A DNA stretch of 58,131 nt from Saccharofermentans sp. (GTDB taxonomy: Bacteria > Bacillota > Clostridia > Saccharofermentanales > Saccharofermentanaceae), in the NCBI GenBank assembly GCA_024403655.1, contig JAKSRK010000003.1, forward strand, positions 1 through 58,131, read 5' to 3'. Positions within the stretch are counted from its first letter, which is position 1; each line of letters starts with the position of its first letter. The notes below the pieces were generated by a model. It saw only the letters and a program-made list of their open reading frames with translations. It ran no database searches and had not been told where the DNA came from. This document shows, one piece after another, positions 8,007 through 16,357 of this stretch. A program made the position numbers and the translations under genes.

Positions 8007-8783
8007 TCAGATTAGTGTTATTTCTTTGTCTAAGCTTGGAATAAAGTAGTTGCCTTTGCAGCCCTTATTCCTGAAGGCGGCGATAAATCTTTGCGGATCT
8101 TCCGTATTACCTTTAATCATGTCGAAATGAGTGGGAATAGTATTTAAAATATCTGCTTCATTTACGATATCGCATGCTTCTTCCGGGAAGAGGTTACCGA
8201 TGATGCCTTCTGCTTCTCTTTTATCGTCTCTGCCGTTAATGGGAGGGAAGAAGAGGTCGATTGTTCCCAAGGATCTGATATTTGCCATAAGGCGCTCTGT
8301 CTTATATGTATCTCCCGGGTGAAGGAGCTGCTTTCCGTCCATTTTTACGGCATAGCAGAGATTGTGGTCTTGGCCGTTTTTGTCCAGCTGATGGACAGGG
8401 TGAGCTGCGGAGAAGGCTTTTACGCTTAGCCTGCTGCTTATGGTTACTTCTTCAAGGTCGCTTAGTGTAATTATCTGCATTTCGCTTATGCCTAGATTAA
8501 GAAGAATCTCTTTGCAGCCATTAGGGACGATGTACTTTGTCTCAGGCGATATTTTACTGACCTGAAGGAGAGTCTCCTCTGCGAGATGGTCGATGTGGTC
8601 GTGGCTGCAGAATATATAATCGGCATTAAGTTCTTCGCAGGGGATTACCGGAGGGTAACATCTTATTGTGTTTCCGCTGCTGTCAGTGATGTCGTTAAGG
8701 ACGGGATCGAAGGCTATTCTAAGTGAATTGTCTTCGCTTGTTACAATGAATCCGCACTGTCCGATGTACTTAATCTTCAACAT
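8007..8783 (-). CDS. MBL-fold metallohydrolase (UlaG-like)
   Basis: A 258-residue metallo-beta-lactamase-fold protein. It has the metal motif SHDHIDHL (H-x-D-H pattern) near residue 59, an AAHPVHQ histidine loop near 125, and HPGDTYKTE near 155, in which the Asp bridges the metals. The start MLKIKYIGQCGFIVTS is typical of the branch that includes L-ascorbate-6-phosphate lactonase and other sugar-phosphate hydrolases. The ATG at 8783 follows AAGGGGA. It probably forms an operon with psuG (16-bp gap), so a role in handling a sugar phosphate or nucleoside product is possible but unproven. Confidence 0.82.
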   Translation of the reverse strand: MLKIKYIGQCGFIVTSEDNSLRIAFDPVLNDITDSSGNTIRCYPPVIPCEELNADYIFCSHDHIDHLAEETLLQVSKISPETKYIVPNGCKEILLNLGISEMQIITLSDLEEVTISSRLSVKAFSAAHPVHQLDKNGQDHNLCYAVKMDGKQLLHPGDTYKTERLMANIRSLGTIDLFFPPINGRDDKREAEGIIGNLFPEEACDIVNEADILNTIPTHFDMIKGNTEDPQRFIAAFRNKGCKGNYFIPSLDKEITLI

Positions 8784-8832
8784 AGAGCATTCCCCTTATA
8801 GCTTCTGCCTTCGGTATAATTATATACTTCGT

Positions 8833-8861
8833 TTGCAAAAATAGGTGTTTGATAATAATAT
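8833..8861 (+). promoter_or_regulatory. promoter candidate for gene 8898
   Basis: TTGCAA (8833-8838), a 17-bp spacer and TAATAT (8856-8861) lie in the divergent gap before the gene at 8898. The likely start of transcription is near 8868. Confidence 0.5.
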
Positions 8862-8897
8862 GCCTATATTAAATATTAAGCAGAGGGATGATCTTAT

Positions 8898-9752
8898 ATG
8901 AATCTTGGAATTGACTGGAATGTTGCAACTTTTGGTGTTGCAGGTAATTTTACGGGACACCTGGAGCAGGCGAACGAAGCGTCCGACTTTGTTAATGTAA
9001 AAACAAAGGAAGCAAATGCTCCCAAGGCAATTTTTCCTACACATATTCCTGTTAAGGAGCCTGTTGTAACTCCCGAGTTCTTATCGGTTTTCCCTTTCTC
9101 GGATCCTGAAGTAATTGAGTATCCCGAAGGACAGGACAAGGTTCAGATAGAGCCGGAATGTGCCGTCCTTTTTGATGCCCTGTGGGAAGGCGATACTTTG
9201 AAGTCGTTGATTCCTCTGGGCTTCGGTGCTTCCAATGACTGTTCCATAAGGAGAGAAGGGGCACGTAAGATCAGCCTTAAGAAAAACTGGTGTGCGAGAA
9301 GCAAGGGTTTCTCAGCGGATGTTATTCCCGTAGACAGCTTCACAGCAGAAGGCAACATTAACGATTACCGTATCGCAAGCTACCTGCTTCGTGACGGCAA
9401 GGCTTATCCTTATGGCGAAGACAGTGCGATAAGAGACTACAGCTATGTCTATGACAAGCTTATCGACTGGATGCTTGAGAAGTTCAACGGACAGGCAGAT
9501 GAAGGCCCTGCTGAGGATATACATTCATATCTTGTCGAGGCGGGAAGACCCGGAAGAATTCTTGTATCAATCGGCGCGACGCGCTATACGGAATTCGGCG
9601 AAAGCAACTTCCTCCATAAGGGCGACCATGCAGTGGTAATCCTTTATCCGGAGTCAAAATATACTGCCGATGAGATTACGAATATGCTTGAGAGTGGCAC
9701 AATAAAAAGACCGGACATCTCGGTTCTTGATCAGGAGATTATTGAAGGCTGA
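8898..9752 (+). CDS. conserved protein resembling DUF5718
   Basis: A 284-residue soluble protein starting at ATG 8898 after GAGGG. The N-terminus VAGNFTGHLEQANEASDF and the phrase EANAPKAIFPTHIP resemble the uncharacterised DUF5718 family as I remember it. Later blocks include QIEPECAVLFD and GFGASNDCSIR. No transmembrane segment or nucleotide-binding motif is visible. The biochemical role is unknown. It lies 23 bp upstream of a zinc-ribbon membrane protein in the same direction and is probably cotranscribed with it. Confidence 0.65.
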   Translation: MNLGIDWNVATFGVAGNFTGHLEQANEASDFVNVKTKEANAPKAIFPTHIPVKEPVVTPEFLSVFPFSDPEVIEYPEGQDKVQIEPECAVLFDALWEGDTLKSLIPLGFGASNDCSIRREGARKISLKKNWCARSKGFSADVIPVDSFTAEGNINDYRIASYLLRDGKAYPYGEDSAIRDYSYVYDKLIDWMLEKFNGQADEGPAEDIHSYLVEAGRPGRILVSIGATRYTEFGESNFLHKGDHAVVILYPESKYTADEITNMLESGTIKRPDISVLDQEIIEG

Positions 9753-9775
9753 ATCCGATTGTAACGGAGATAAAT

Positions 9776-10102
9776 ATGGATTATACAAAATATGGCGAGC
9801 GTAACATATTAAGATGTGAGAACTGCGGAGGCGAGTATCAGCTGACAGATGCTGAACTGCGTGCCCCGAATATATTACGTAAAAGTACTTCCGATCCTCA
9901 CGGCAAAAGGGTTCTTGTAAAGTGCACCTGTAAATTGTGCAATGAATCCGGATGGAACTTTTTGGTTGAGAAGAGCAGAAAGACAACTCAGAGCTTCGAT
10001 AACCCTCAAGCGCGCACGATCCTTATAGGTATCGCAGGCTTGGTCGGACTTGATATCCTCTATATGATAATCTCGTATCTGATAAAGAAGTTTGCAGGTT
10101 AA
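9776..10102 (+). CDS. small zinc-ribbon membrane protein
   Basis: A 108-residue protein with CENCGG near residue 14 and CTCKLC near 51, a four-Cys pattern typical of a zinc ribbon. A hydrophobic segment follows at about residues 82-103, just before the C-terminus, which suggests a tail-anchored protein with the ribbon in the cytoplasm. ATG 9776 follows CGGAGAT. It overlaps the convergent histidine kinase gene by 4 bp. Function unknown. Confidence 0.68.
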   Translation: MDYTKYGERNILRCENCGGEYQLTDAELRAPNILRKSTSDPHGKRVLVKCTCKLCNESGWNFLVEKSRKTTQSFDNPQARTILIGIAGLVGLDILYMIISYLIKKFAG

Positions 10103-10989
10103 GCGGGGAAGCTGATTCTTATTACAAGAGAGCCTTCGATAAGCAGTGCTTCGATTATGCCGCCGTTCTTCTCGGATAAGAGCTTTGCTATGGATAAGCC
10201 AAGACCCGTGGAGTGGTGGGCGGATTCGACAGTATAGAATCTGTTAAAGAGCTTTCCTACTTCGGTGGGAGTAAGTCCGGATGCCTTGTTACTGAAGGTT
10301 ATGGTACCTTCTTCGTCCAGTGTTACCTTAAGATCTCCTTCGGAATACTTAATGGCATTGCTTATGATGTTGGAAAAGATTCGCTGAATGGATTTTCTGT
10401 CGAGAGTACGAACTACTTTACTGTCACAGATCTCTATCTCCGGCTCTATACCTTTCTCTACGAGGGCACCGTAGAAGGAAGCCAGAGTAGTTTCCAGTTC
10501 TGAATTAAGGACTATTTCTTCAGGTTTAAAATCGTCCTTGGTCGAGCTTATAACCGAATACTTAAACAGTTCTTCCGTAAGAGATTTGAGAGCCTCAACT
10601 CTTTCCCTGATTATTGAAAGATACCTCCCGGCATCCTCGCTCTTATCTTCGTTATCCAGAAGATCAAGATATCCGTTAATTGCTGTAAGGGGAGTTCTGA
10701 GGTCGTGGGAAATATTCATGATTGCTGTCTTAAGTTCATTGTTGCCGCGGGAATAAATTACGCTTACTTCGCGAAGTTTTTTGAGTTCTTCGTTGAGCCT
10801 GATAGCCGCCCTGCGAATATGAGGATCGCTGCTTGAGACGCGTATCTGCAGATTGGTCTCCTTCTCGATGATGTCTCCGAAGTCCTTAATAATCTCATCT
10901 ATCGAGCGCCTTAAGGAGAGCACTTTAATAATGAGTGCTGCGATGACAAGAAGAAGGATTCCGATTATTACCAGTAGAAGCTTTTCCAA
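10099..10989 (-). CDS. sensor histidine kinase, single TM, cassette 1
   Basis: A 296-residue kinase beginning with TTG at 10989 after GAGGAA. One hydrophobic segment (residues 4-23) is followed directly by a short linker and the dimerisation helix with SHDLRTPL (phosphorylated His95). The ATPase domain has the N box NIISNAIKYS, the F box RFYTVES and GLGLSIAK. There is no extracellular sensor domain, as in intramembrane-sensing kinases that detect signals through a partner transporter. It is the last gene of a minus-strand cassette with two ATPases, two permeases and the response regulator at 14400-15065, its likely partner. Confidence 0.9.
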   Translation of the reverse strand: MEKLLLVIIGILLLVIAALIIKVLSLRRSIDEIIKDFGDIIEKETNLQIRVSSSDPHIRRAAIRLNEELKKLREVSVIYSRGNNELKTAIMNISHDLRTPLTAINGYLDLLDNEDKSEDAGRYLSIIRERVEALKSLTEELFKYSVISSTKDDFKPEEIVLNSELETTLASFYGALVEKGIEPEIEICDSKVVRTLDRKSIQRIFSNIISNAIKYSEGDLKVTLDEEGTITFSNKASGLTPTEVGKLFNRFYTVESAHHSTGLGLSIAKLLSEKNGGIIEALLIEGSLVIRISFPA

Positions 10990-11025
10990 TGCTTATATTC
11001 CTCTTTGATTATTTCCCAAATGATA

Positions 11026-11811
11026 TCATTTGTAATTCCGTCTGTTAAAGACGAATAAGCCTGCTGAGGTGAATACTAAGATGTCTGCAATTATACCGAC
11101 GTAGTATGCGGAATTCTGAATGGGTATATTTCCTTCAGCCTGAGCAATACTTACAATGAATATGTTGTTCATAAACATGATTGTTGTCAGTAAATCGCCG
11201 GCAGGCTCATAAAAGATATCGAAGCTTATCCCTGCAAGAAGGCAGCTGACCATTAGTGCGATGGAAACGAAGATGGATATTACTCTGTTGCTAATAATCA
11301 TGGCGATTGCAAGCGAGATGCTGCAAAGTGCAAACTTGACTAAGATATCAAACAGAATAGTGGTAAGCATAATCTCTGCTGCGCCGGGACTTCTGATCAG
11401 GCTTACAAAGACTTCGGGTGTCAGGAATCCGATATATACGATCAGCTTATAAATGAATATTAAAAGACTGCATAAAAGGCAGAGTGAAAATGAAGTGATA
11501 AGGTTGGAGAAATAGATCTGAGTTCTGCTGTATCCTGCAATCAGTTTATTTCTGAGCATTCCGGCTTCGAAGTCAAAAGCTGCGACAAAAGACGGTATGA
11601 CCATTATGAAAAAAGCTGATATATAACAATCGATAAGGTTACAGGCAAGATATTTGAACGCGGCAGATTCCCCGCTCTCTGCGTAGACATTAAGCAGATA
11701 TTTCTGATTCATTGTTTGTGATATAAGGAATAAGAAGACGGACAAAAGTATACCCGGAATAAGACGGGATTTTAATATGCATCTATAGTCGTTCCTAAGC
11801 AGCTTTTCCAT
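11026..11811 (-). CDS. ABC-2 type permease, cassette 1
   Basis: A 261-residue membrane protein with about six hydrophobic segments and the ABC-2 layout: a first helix near residues 17-30, a large loop, then a region GMLRNKLIAGYSRTQIYFSN that serves as the coupling stretch in this family. It ends in a short basic tail (FNRRNYK). Its ATG lies just after the stop of the ATPase gene 11813-12550 (sequence TAATATG), which implies translational coupling. It shares its GYSR-x-x-[IV]-Y-x-S coupling phrase with the permease 12558-13400. The substrate is unknown; related systems export or detoxify peptides. Confidence 0.85.
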   Translation of the reverse strand: MEKLLRNDYRCILKSRLIPGILLSVFLFLISQTMNQKYLLNVYAESGESAAFKYLACNLIDCYISAFFIMVIPSFVAAFDFEAGMLRNKLIAGYSRTQIYFSNLITSFSLCLLCSLLIFIYKLIVYIGFLTPEVFVSLIRSPGAAEIMLTTILFDILVKFALCSISLAIAMIISNRVISIFVSIALMVSCLLAGISFDIFYEPAGDLLTTIMFMNNIFIVSIAQAEGNIPIQNSAYYVGIIADILVFTSAGLFVFNRRNYK

Positions 11812-11812
11812 A

Positions 11813-12550
11813 TTATCTGTTCATAAGATCGAGGAAATAGTCCTCGAGTGTTCTGTGGGATGAGGAAGAAAGCTTTGCTTCCAAATCTCTTGCCGTAATT
11901 TCTTCTATGAGTTTGCCGTCGCGTATAAAGCCGTAGTCAGTAGCAATCTTGGAAAGCTCGTTCAGGATATGGCTTGATATAACGAAAGTAATGTCGCGTT
12001 CTTTATTAAGTCTGAGGATAGTCTCTCTTAGCTCGACTACGCCTTCAGGTTCAAGCCTGTTCATGGGTTCATCGAGGATAATAAGGTCCGGACTTCCCGC
12101 GAGTGCCATTGCAATTCCAAGTCTCTGCTTCATGCCGAGAGAGAAATCTTTTACTTTTTTCTTGCCGGTATTTAAAAGACCGACAAGCTCCAGTAATTCA
12201 TCTATGCCTTCCGTAGAGGGTATACCCAGAAGCGTATACTGCTGAATGAGGTTGTCTTTGGCAGACATGTGAGGGTAGAAGGAAGGAGATTCAATTACTG
12301 CACTTATCCTTTCGCGTGCCTTTCGAACAGCATTTGTGTCGCTGCTTTTTGCGCCGAAGAGGCTGAACTCGCCTGAAGTCAGAGGCTGAACTCCGCAGAT
12401 AATACGCATAAATGTCGTCTTGCCTGCGCCGTTTTTGCCGATTAAGCCGTAGATGGAACCCTTAGGAACATGAATATCAAATTCCTTAAGAACTCTGTGC
12501 CTGCTGCCGTAATTTTTACATAGCCTGTCTGCTTCAATAACGTAATCCAT
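11813..12550 (-). CDS. ABC transporter ATPase with altered D-loop, cassette 1
   Basis: A 245-residue ATP-binding subunit of the BcrA/ABC-2 type. Walker A is GKNGAGKTT near residue 38, the signature is FSLGMKQRL, and Walker B is LIILDEP, followed by MNRLEPEG. In the two other ATPases of this type in the window the equivalent stretch is [MI]NGLDPQG, so the D-loop Asp is Glu and the preceding Gly is Arg here. The H-loop His is present (SSHILNEL). It pairs with permease 11026-11811. The change could make this subunit less active, but that is inference. Confidence 0.9.
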   Translation of the reverse strand: MDYVIEADRLCKNYGSRHRVLKEFDIHVPKGSIYGLIGKNGAGKTTFMRIICGVQPLTSGEFSLFGAKSSDTNAVRKARERISAVIESPSFYPHMSAKDNLIQQYTLLGIPSTEGIDELLELVGLLNTGKKKVKDFSLGMKQRLGIAMALAGSPDLIILDEPMNRLEPEGVVELRETILRLNKERDITFVISSHILNELSKIATDYGFIRDGKLIEEITARDLEAKLSSSSHRTLEDYFLDLMNR

Positions 12551-12557
12551 ACGCCTA

Positions 12558-13400
12558 TTATTTCATATTTTTCCTTGCAAAGACTGCATTTCCGACAGCA
12601 ACGATAATAATTGTCACTACGATATCGTAGCCGACGAAGACGGATGTTCTGTCTTTTTGCATGGACGAAAGCATTACAATCTGCCCCGGTACAAAGAATG
12701 TATCCACTGCTCTTGCTGCGGTTTTTATGGGAGTTCCGTCCTCGAAGTAGTAAGGATTCTCTTCTTCTGTATAAGTTACAACAAGGCCTTCTTCCGTCTC
12801 GTCTTCGTTCTTTATGACAGTTATCGTCTCGTTTGAATAACCGTAGATTAACACCATCGGCTGGAAGAAAGTTGTGTAGAGGAGAACAAAAAGGATAGAC
12901 ATGACGATAACTAATGCCTTCTTTGTAACTAAGGTGCATACAAAATGAATGCCGGCAGTAAAAGCTACTATCATTACTACAAAACCCATGTAGCCCAAGA
13001 CAAGATCTGCTACAGGCCAATTATCATTATTAAAGCCGAAATGCGCTACGCCGATAGGATAGTAACCCAAAAACCACGCTGCTACTATCAGAAGTGTTGA
13101 AGTAACTGAAGTAATAAGGCTTGAGGCATAGACCTTCGCTCTGCTGTAGCCGACTGTAATCTTGTTGCGTATCATGCCACAGGAGAAGTCGGTGCAGACA
13201 AACATCGGTACCATAATGGATACAAACATCAGAATAAGGAACCAGAAGTCGCCGGCACGGTGTTCTACGCAGGTGCATTCGGGGTCAGACCATGTCTCGT
13301 ATTCAGAATACATAGAACCGAAGAAGGTAACCACCAACAGAATATAGAATATAACGCTCTTAAAAAGACGTCCGAAATCGCTCTTAAGTAAACCTCTCAT
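12558..13400 (-). CDS. ABC-2 type permease, cassette 1
   Basis: A 280-residue membrane protein with about six hydrophobic segments. The coupling region GMIRNKITVGYSRAKVYASS matches that of the other permease in the cassette. Between the fourth and fifth segments it has an extracytoplasmic loop of about 60 residues with several acidic residues (NEDETEEGLVVTYTEEENPY), which could contact an exported or sensed molecule. The start overlaps the stop of the ATPase gene 13400-14314 (TAATG), so the two are coupled. Confidence 0.85.
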   Translation of the reverse strand: MRGLLKSDFGRLFKSVIFYILLVVTFFGSMYSEYETWSDPECTCVEHRAGDFWFLILMFVSIMVPMFVCTDFSCGMIRNKITVGYSRAKVYASSLITSVTSTLLIVAAWFLGYYPIGVAHFGFNNDNWPVADLVLGYMGFVVMIVAFTAGIHFVCTLVTKKALVIVMSILFVLLYTTFFQPMVLIYGYSNETITVIKNEDETEEGLVVTYTEEENPYYFEDGTPIKTAARAVDTFFVPGQIVMLSSMQKDRTSVFVGYDIVVTIIIVAVGNAVFARKNMK

Positions 13401-14314
13401 TAGCAGTTCTCCTTGTTTCCCATAGTATTTAAGTAAACGTTCTCCAAAGATTCACTGTTTACCGTAAGAGAATTAATTTCAATTCCCGCTTCCTTTGCCT
13501 GAGGCATAAACTCTTCAAGATCAAGCTGTGCGAACACAACTGCTTCCGAGCTGCTCTTGATCTCATACTGAAGCTTCATTGAATCAAGAAGTACTGCCAG
13601 TTTTACCGTATCCGGTGTAACTACCGTTGTTGTAGTATTGCCATCCTTCTTTATCTCTTCAGCGCTGATTTCCCTGATCAGTCTGCCGTCCGAGATAAAG
13701 CCGTAATGTGTTGCCACTTTTGAAAGTTCATCAAGAAGATGACTTGAGATGACAAAAGTTATGTTCCTGTTTTTATTTAAGTCGAGGATGATATTTCTGA
13801 TATCGATAATGCCCTGAGGATCAAGTCCGTTCATGGGCTCGTCAAGAAGGATAATCTCGGGATTTCCTACCATTGCCATAGCAATTCCCAGTCTCTGCTT
13901 CATACCAAGAGACAGCTTGCTCGCACGCTTGCCGGCATCTTTATCAAGACTTACAAGCTTTAAGTATTCATCGGCTATGGAATAGTCCTCAACCTCACGG
14001 AGTCTGCACATCTCGATGACATTCTCTCTTACCGTAATGTCGGGATAAAATGCAGGCACTTCGATAATCGTGCTCATCTTCCTGCGAATGTCGTTAATCT
14101 GTTTTGAATTGATGCTGACTTCCATCAGTTTGCAGTCGCCGCCGTTTGATCTGATAAGTCCTGCGACAAGACGCATAAAAGTTGTCTTGCCGGCGCCGTT
14201 CCTGCCTATAAGACCATAGATTGCTCCCTTGGGAACATGAAGGTCAAGTTCGTTAAGAACTGTGTTTCTGCCATACTTCTTGCAAAGCTTATTTGCCTCA
14301 AGAATATAATTCAT
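13400..14314 (-). CDS. ABC transporter ATPase, cassette 1
   Basis: A 304-residue BcrA-type ATPase with Walker A GRNGAGKTT, signature LSLGMKQRL, Walker B IILLDEP, a canonical MNGLDPQG D-loop and the H-loop SSHLLDEL. After about residue 215 it carries a C-terminal extension of about 85 residues (TTTVVTPDTVKLAVLLDSMK and further), found in this ATPase group. The ATG at 14314 follows GGAGG. It is the first ABC gene after the response regulator, and a direct-repeat operator with a -10 box lies in the 85-bp gap between them, so the ABC genes may have their own regulated promoter. Confidence 0.92.
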   Translation of the reverse strand: MNYILEANKLCKKYGRNTVLNELDLHVPKGAIYGLIGRNGAGKTTFMRLVAGLIRSNGGDCKLMEVSINSKQINDIRRKMSTIIEVPAFYPDITVRENVIEMCRLREVEDYSIADEYLKLVSLDKDAGKRASKLSLGMKQRLGIAMAMVGNPEIILLDEPMNGLDPQGIIDIRNIILDLNKNRNITFVISSHLLDELSKVATHYGFISDGRLIREISAEEIKKDGNTTTTVVTPDTVKLAVLLDSMKLQYEIKSSSEAVVFAQLDLEEFMPQAKEAGIEINSLTVNSESLENVYLNTMGNKENC

Positions 14315-14341
14315 AATGCCCTCCGCTTATTTGCTGAGTCT

Positions 14342-14385
14342 ATATTAGCAGGACCTTTCTGCCTATTAGTTGAGAAATGGTTGAG
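14342..14385 (-). promoter_or_regulatory. operator (CTCAAC direct repeat) and -10 box
   Basis: On the minus strand, CTCAACCATTTCTCAAC occupies 14385-14369: two CTCAAC units 11 bp apart, the spacing used by OmpR/PhoB-type response regulators. TAATAT follows at 14347-14342, 21 nt downstream, a suitable -10 position if the second repeat replaces the -35 box. It lies between the regulator gene and the ABC genes. A near-identical element is found at 18540-18556. Confidence 0.6.
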
Positions 14386-14399
14386 ATATAAAATGAGCG

Positions 14400-15065
14400 T
14401 TATTTGAGCTTGAATCCAATTCCCCATATGGCTTCTATGTAATCCTTGCCGCTTACAGCCTTAAGCTTGCTTCTAAGATGGCTTATGTGAGTCTTAAGAG
14501 AGCCTTCCGTACAGTCTTCGGTATATTCTGCGAGGCTGTCCAGCAGATTGGATTTGGTTACAACACTTTCCGGGTTCTTCATGAGAATCTTAAGGATGGC
14601 AAATTCCGTCTTTGTAAGCGAGACGTATTTGCCTGCAACAGTCACACTGTAGCTGTCTGAATCCAGTACGATGTCGTTATAGTGAAGGGAGGAAGGTTTT
14701 ATCGATCCTTTGAGGCGCAGTTCGATTCGGGCCAGAAGTTCTCTTGTATCAAAGGGTTTGGTCAGGTAATCGATGGCGCCTTCGGTGAGCATATTAACCC
14801 TGCTGTCGATATCAATCTTGGCGCTTACTACGATTACGGGAACAGTGCTCATTATGGCCTTAATCTTGGGAAGTACATCCTCGCCGTTTAAGCCCGGAAG
14901 CATCAGATCAAGAAGAATCAGATCCGGCTTCAGACCGTTGGAGATTCTCATTACCGCTTCTGTTCCGCTATAAGCGCGAACGCAGCTGTAACCGTTCTTC
15001 TCGAGAACAGTCTGTTCCATATTGCCTATTGCTTCATCGTCATCAATAATAAAGATAGTTGTCAT
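14400..15065 (-). CDS. OmpR-family response regulator, cassette 1
   Basis: A 221-residue regulator. The receiver domain (residues 1-115) has the acidic pocket DDD at 8-10, phosphoacceptor Asp53 in LLDLMLPG, and Lys in TKPFD. The C-terminal winged helix (about 125-221) has LTKTEFAILKIL and ends IEAIWGIGFKLK, close to the OmpR/PhoB consensus D-x-x-WGxGY. The ATG at 15065 is preferred because GGAAG precedes it; an upstream frame begins at 15113 and would overlap the next gene. It probably binds the direct repeats at 14369-14385. It is paralogous to the regulator at 29261. Confidence 0.92.
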   Translation of the reverse strand: MTTIFIIDDDEAIGNMEQTVLEKNGYSCVRAYSGTEAVMRISNGLKPDLILLDLMLPGLNGEDVLPKIKAIMSTVPVIVVSAKIDIDSRVNMLTEGAIDYLTKPFDTRELLARIELRLKGSIKPSSLHYNDIVLDSDSYSVTVAGKYVSLTKTEFAILKILMKNPESVVTKSNLLDSLAEYTEDCTEGSLKTHISHLRSKLKAVSGKDYIEAIWGIGFKLK

Positions 15066-15096
15066 CGGGAATCTTCCAACCTCCGTTAATTCTGTG

Positions 15097-16146
15097 TTAA
15101 AAAGAATAATCAATCTCGTGTATGTGGTCGAGTTGTCCGTTGGGCATTATGCTCATCTCGCCTGTAGTGAGGTTATATACACATGTCCATTCGGGGTGGA
15201 TGAAGGGATCATCCAAAGTGCCGAGAAGTTCAAAGGCATCATGCTCGGACATAACGCCGCCGCTTTCTTCCAGAACCGCTTCAACAGTATTGTATCTTGT
15301 CTGGCCTGAGCCTGACAATGTATCGCTGCTAAGATAGAAGTTAGTTACGGTCATGTAGTTATCGTGTATTGGCTCGATAACATCCACTATACCGTCATGA
15401 AGTTCCACGACTACCGCTGCGCCTGATCTGTCTGCAATAAAGAAGTGACAAAATGAGAGCTGCTGAGTCATAGAGACTCTCATTGTGAACTCGTCAAAGA
15501 GTGCTACTGCCTCTTCTACCGTTCCGGCTTCGTTAAGGATCAGTCTGCAGATCTGCTCGGCACCAAGTAAGGGGGTGCCATCATTTTGAGGTACGATCGC
15601 TGCGGGTACAGTCAGGATGGATATCGCAAGTCCCGCTTCATTCATGCCGTCTCCTATAAAGTATGGCTCGGTAAGCATATCCCTCATGAAGCCGAATGTT
15701 CCTTCGGGTCTGTCCGTAAGAAATGCGGTTCCTACCGTGGCATATGTTCCGTCATGTGTAGTTACTACTATTGAAGGGTAGGGAACGGATGTTGATTCCA
15801 TATTCCTGCAAAACAGGATATCGCCGTTCTCGTTCTCGCAGACAAAACAGGTGCAAAAGCCTGAGGACTCAGAGTTATTTGCGAAGGAACTTCTTATAAA
15901 GCCGTGAGACAATTTTTGGTTGAAGAATCCGTTAAAATTCTCAGTCATTCCTTCTGTATTCATAAAATCATCGAACCAATATGTTCCTTCGTAGTCCATG
16001 GTATAGATAGGATAATCGTCGATCTTGTTGACGGATCTAAGCGTCGCTATCTGATGACGGTATAAAGTCATGAACATGACGGATATTATAAGTAATGTGA
16101 CCAAGATCACTGTAATTATATTGGCGATTTTCTTCTTGAACTTCAT
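15097..16146 (-). CDS. membrane-anchored Ntn amidohydrolase (C45/choloylglycine hydrolase-like)
   Basis: A protein of 349 residues with an N-terminal membrane anchor (about residues 9-28) and the rest outside. FCTCFVCENENGDIL followed by FCRNMES resembles the active start of linear-amide C-N hydrolases, where an N-terminal Cys is exposed by self-cleavage and an Arg-Asn follows; Cys98 is the best candidate nucleophile, Cys100 the alternative. Later blocks PYFIGDGMNEAGLAIS and QLSFCHFFIADRSG fit the family (acyl-CoA:6-APA acyltransferase, penicillin or bile salt amidases). It is the first gene upstream of the regulator-ABC-kinase cassette (31-bp gap), so it may process the peptide or amide handled by the transporters. 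Substrate unknown. Confidence 0.75.
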   Translation of the reverse strand: MKFKKKIANIITVILVTLLIISVMFMTLYRHQIATLRSVNKIDDYPIYTMDYEGTYWFDDFMNTEGMTENFNGFFNQKLSHGFIRSSFANNSESSGFCTCFVCENENGDILFCRNMESTSVPYPSIVVTTHDGTYATVGTAFLTDRPEGTFGFMRDMLTEPYFIGDGMNEAGLAISILTVPAAIVPQNDGTPLLGAEQICRLILNEAGTVEEAVALFDEFTMRVSMTQQLSFCHFFIADRSGAAVVVELHDGIVDVIEPIHDNYMTVTNFYLSSDTLSGSGQTRYNTVEAVLEESGGVMSEHDAFELLGTLDDPFIHPEWTCVYNLTTGEMSIMPNGQLDHIHEIDYSF

Positions 16147-16357
16147 TCTTTTTACCTTTGAGATTTGTTTGTCATCAATTGTACCATGAGGAAGCTTATA
16201 TTCTTATATAATCGCATTTTGCTTTACTGTTGTATATTTATACGATATTAAGCCCTAATCAGCGCAAAATAATTATATGTTTTACTTTTTGTTATCCTCT
16301 TCGATTTGCTTTCCGATAGTGATAGACTTTGTGGGACGGAAGGTGAGGTTGAAGGTT

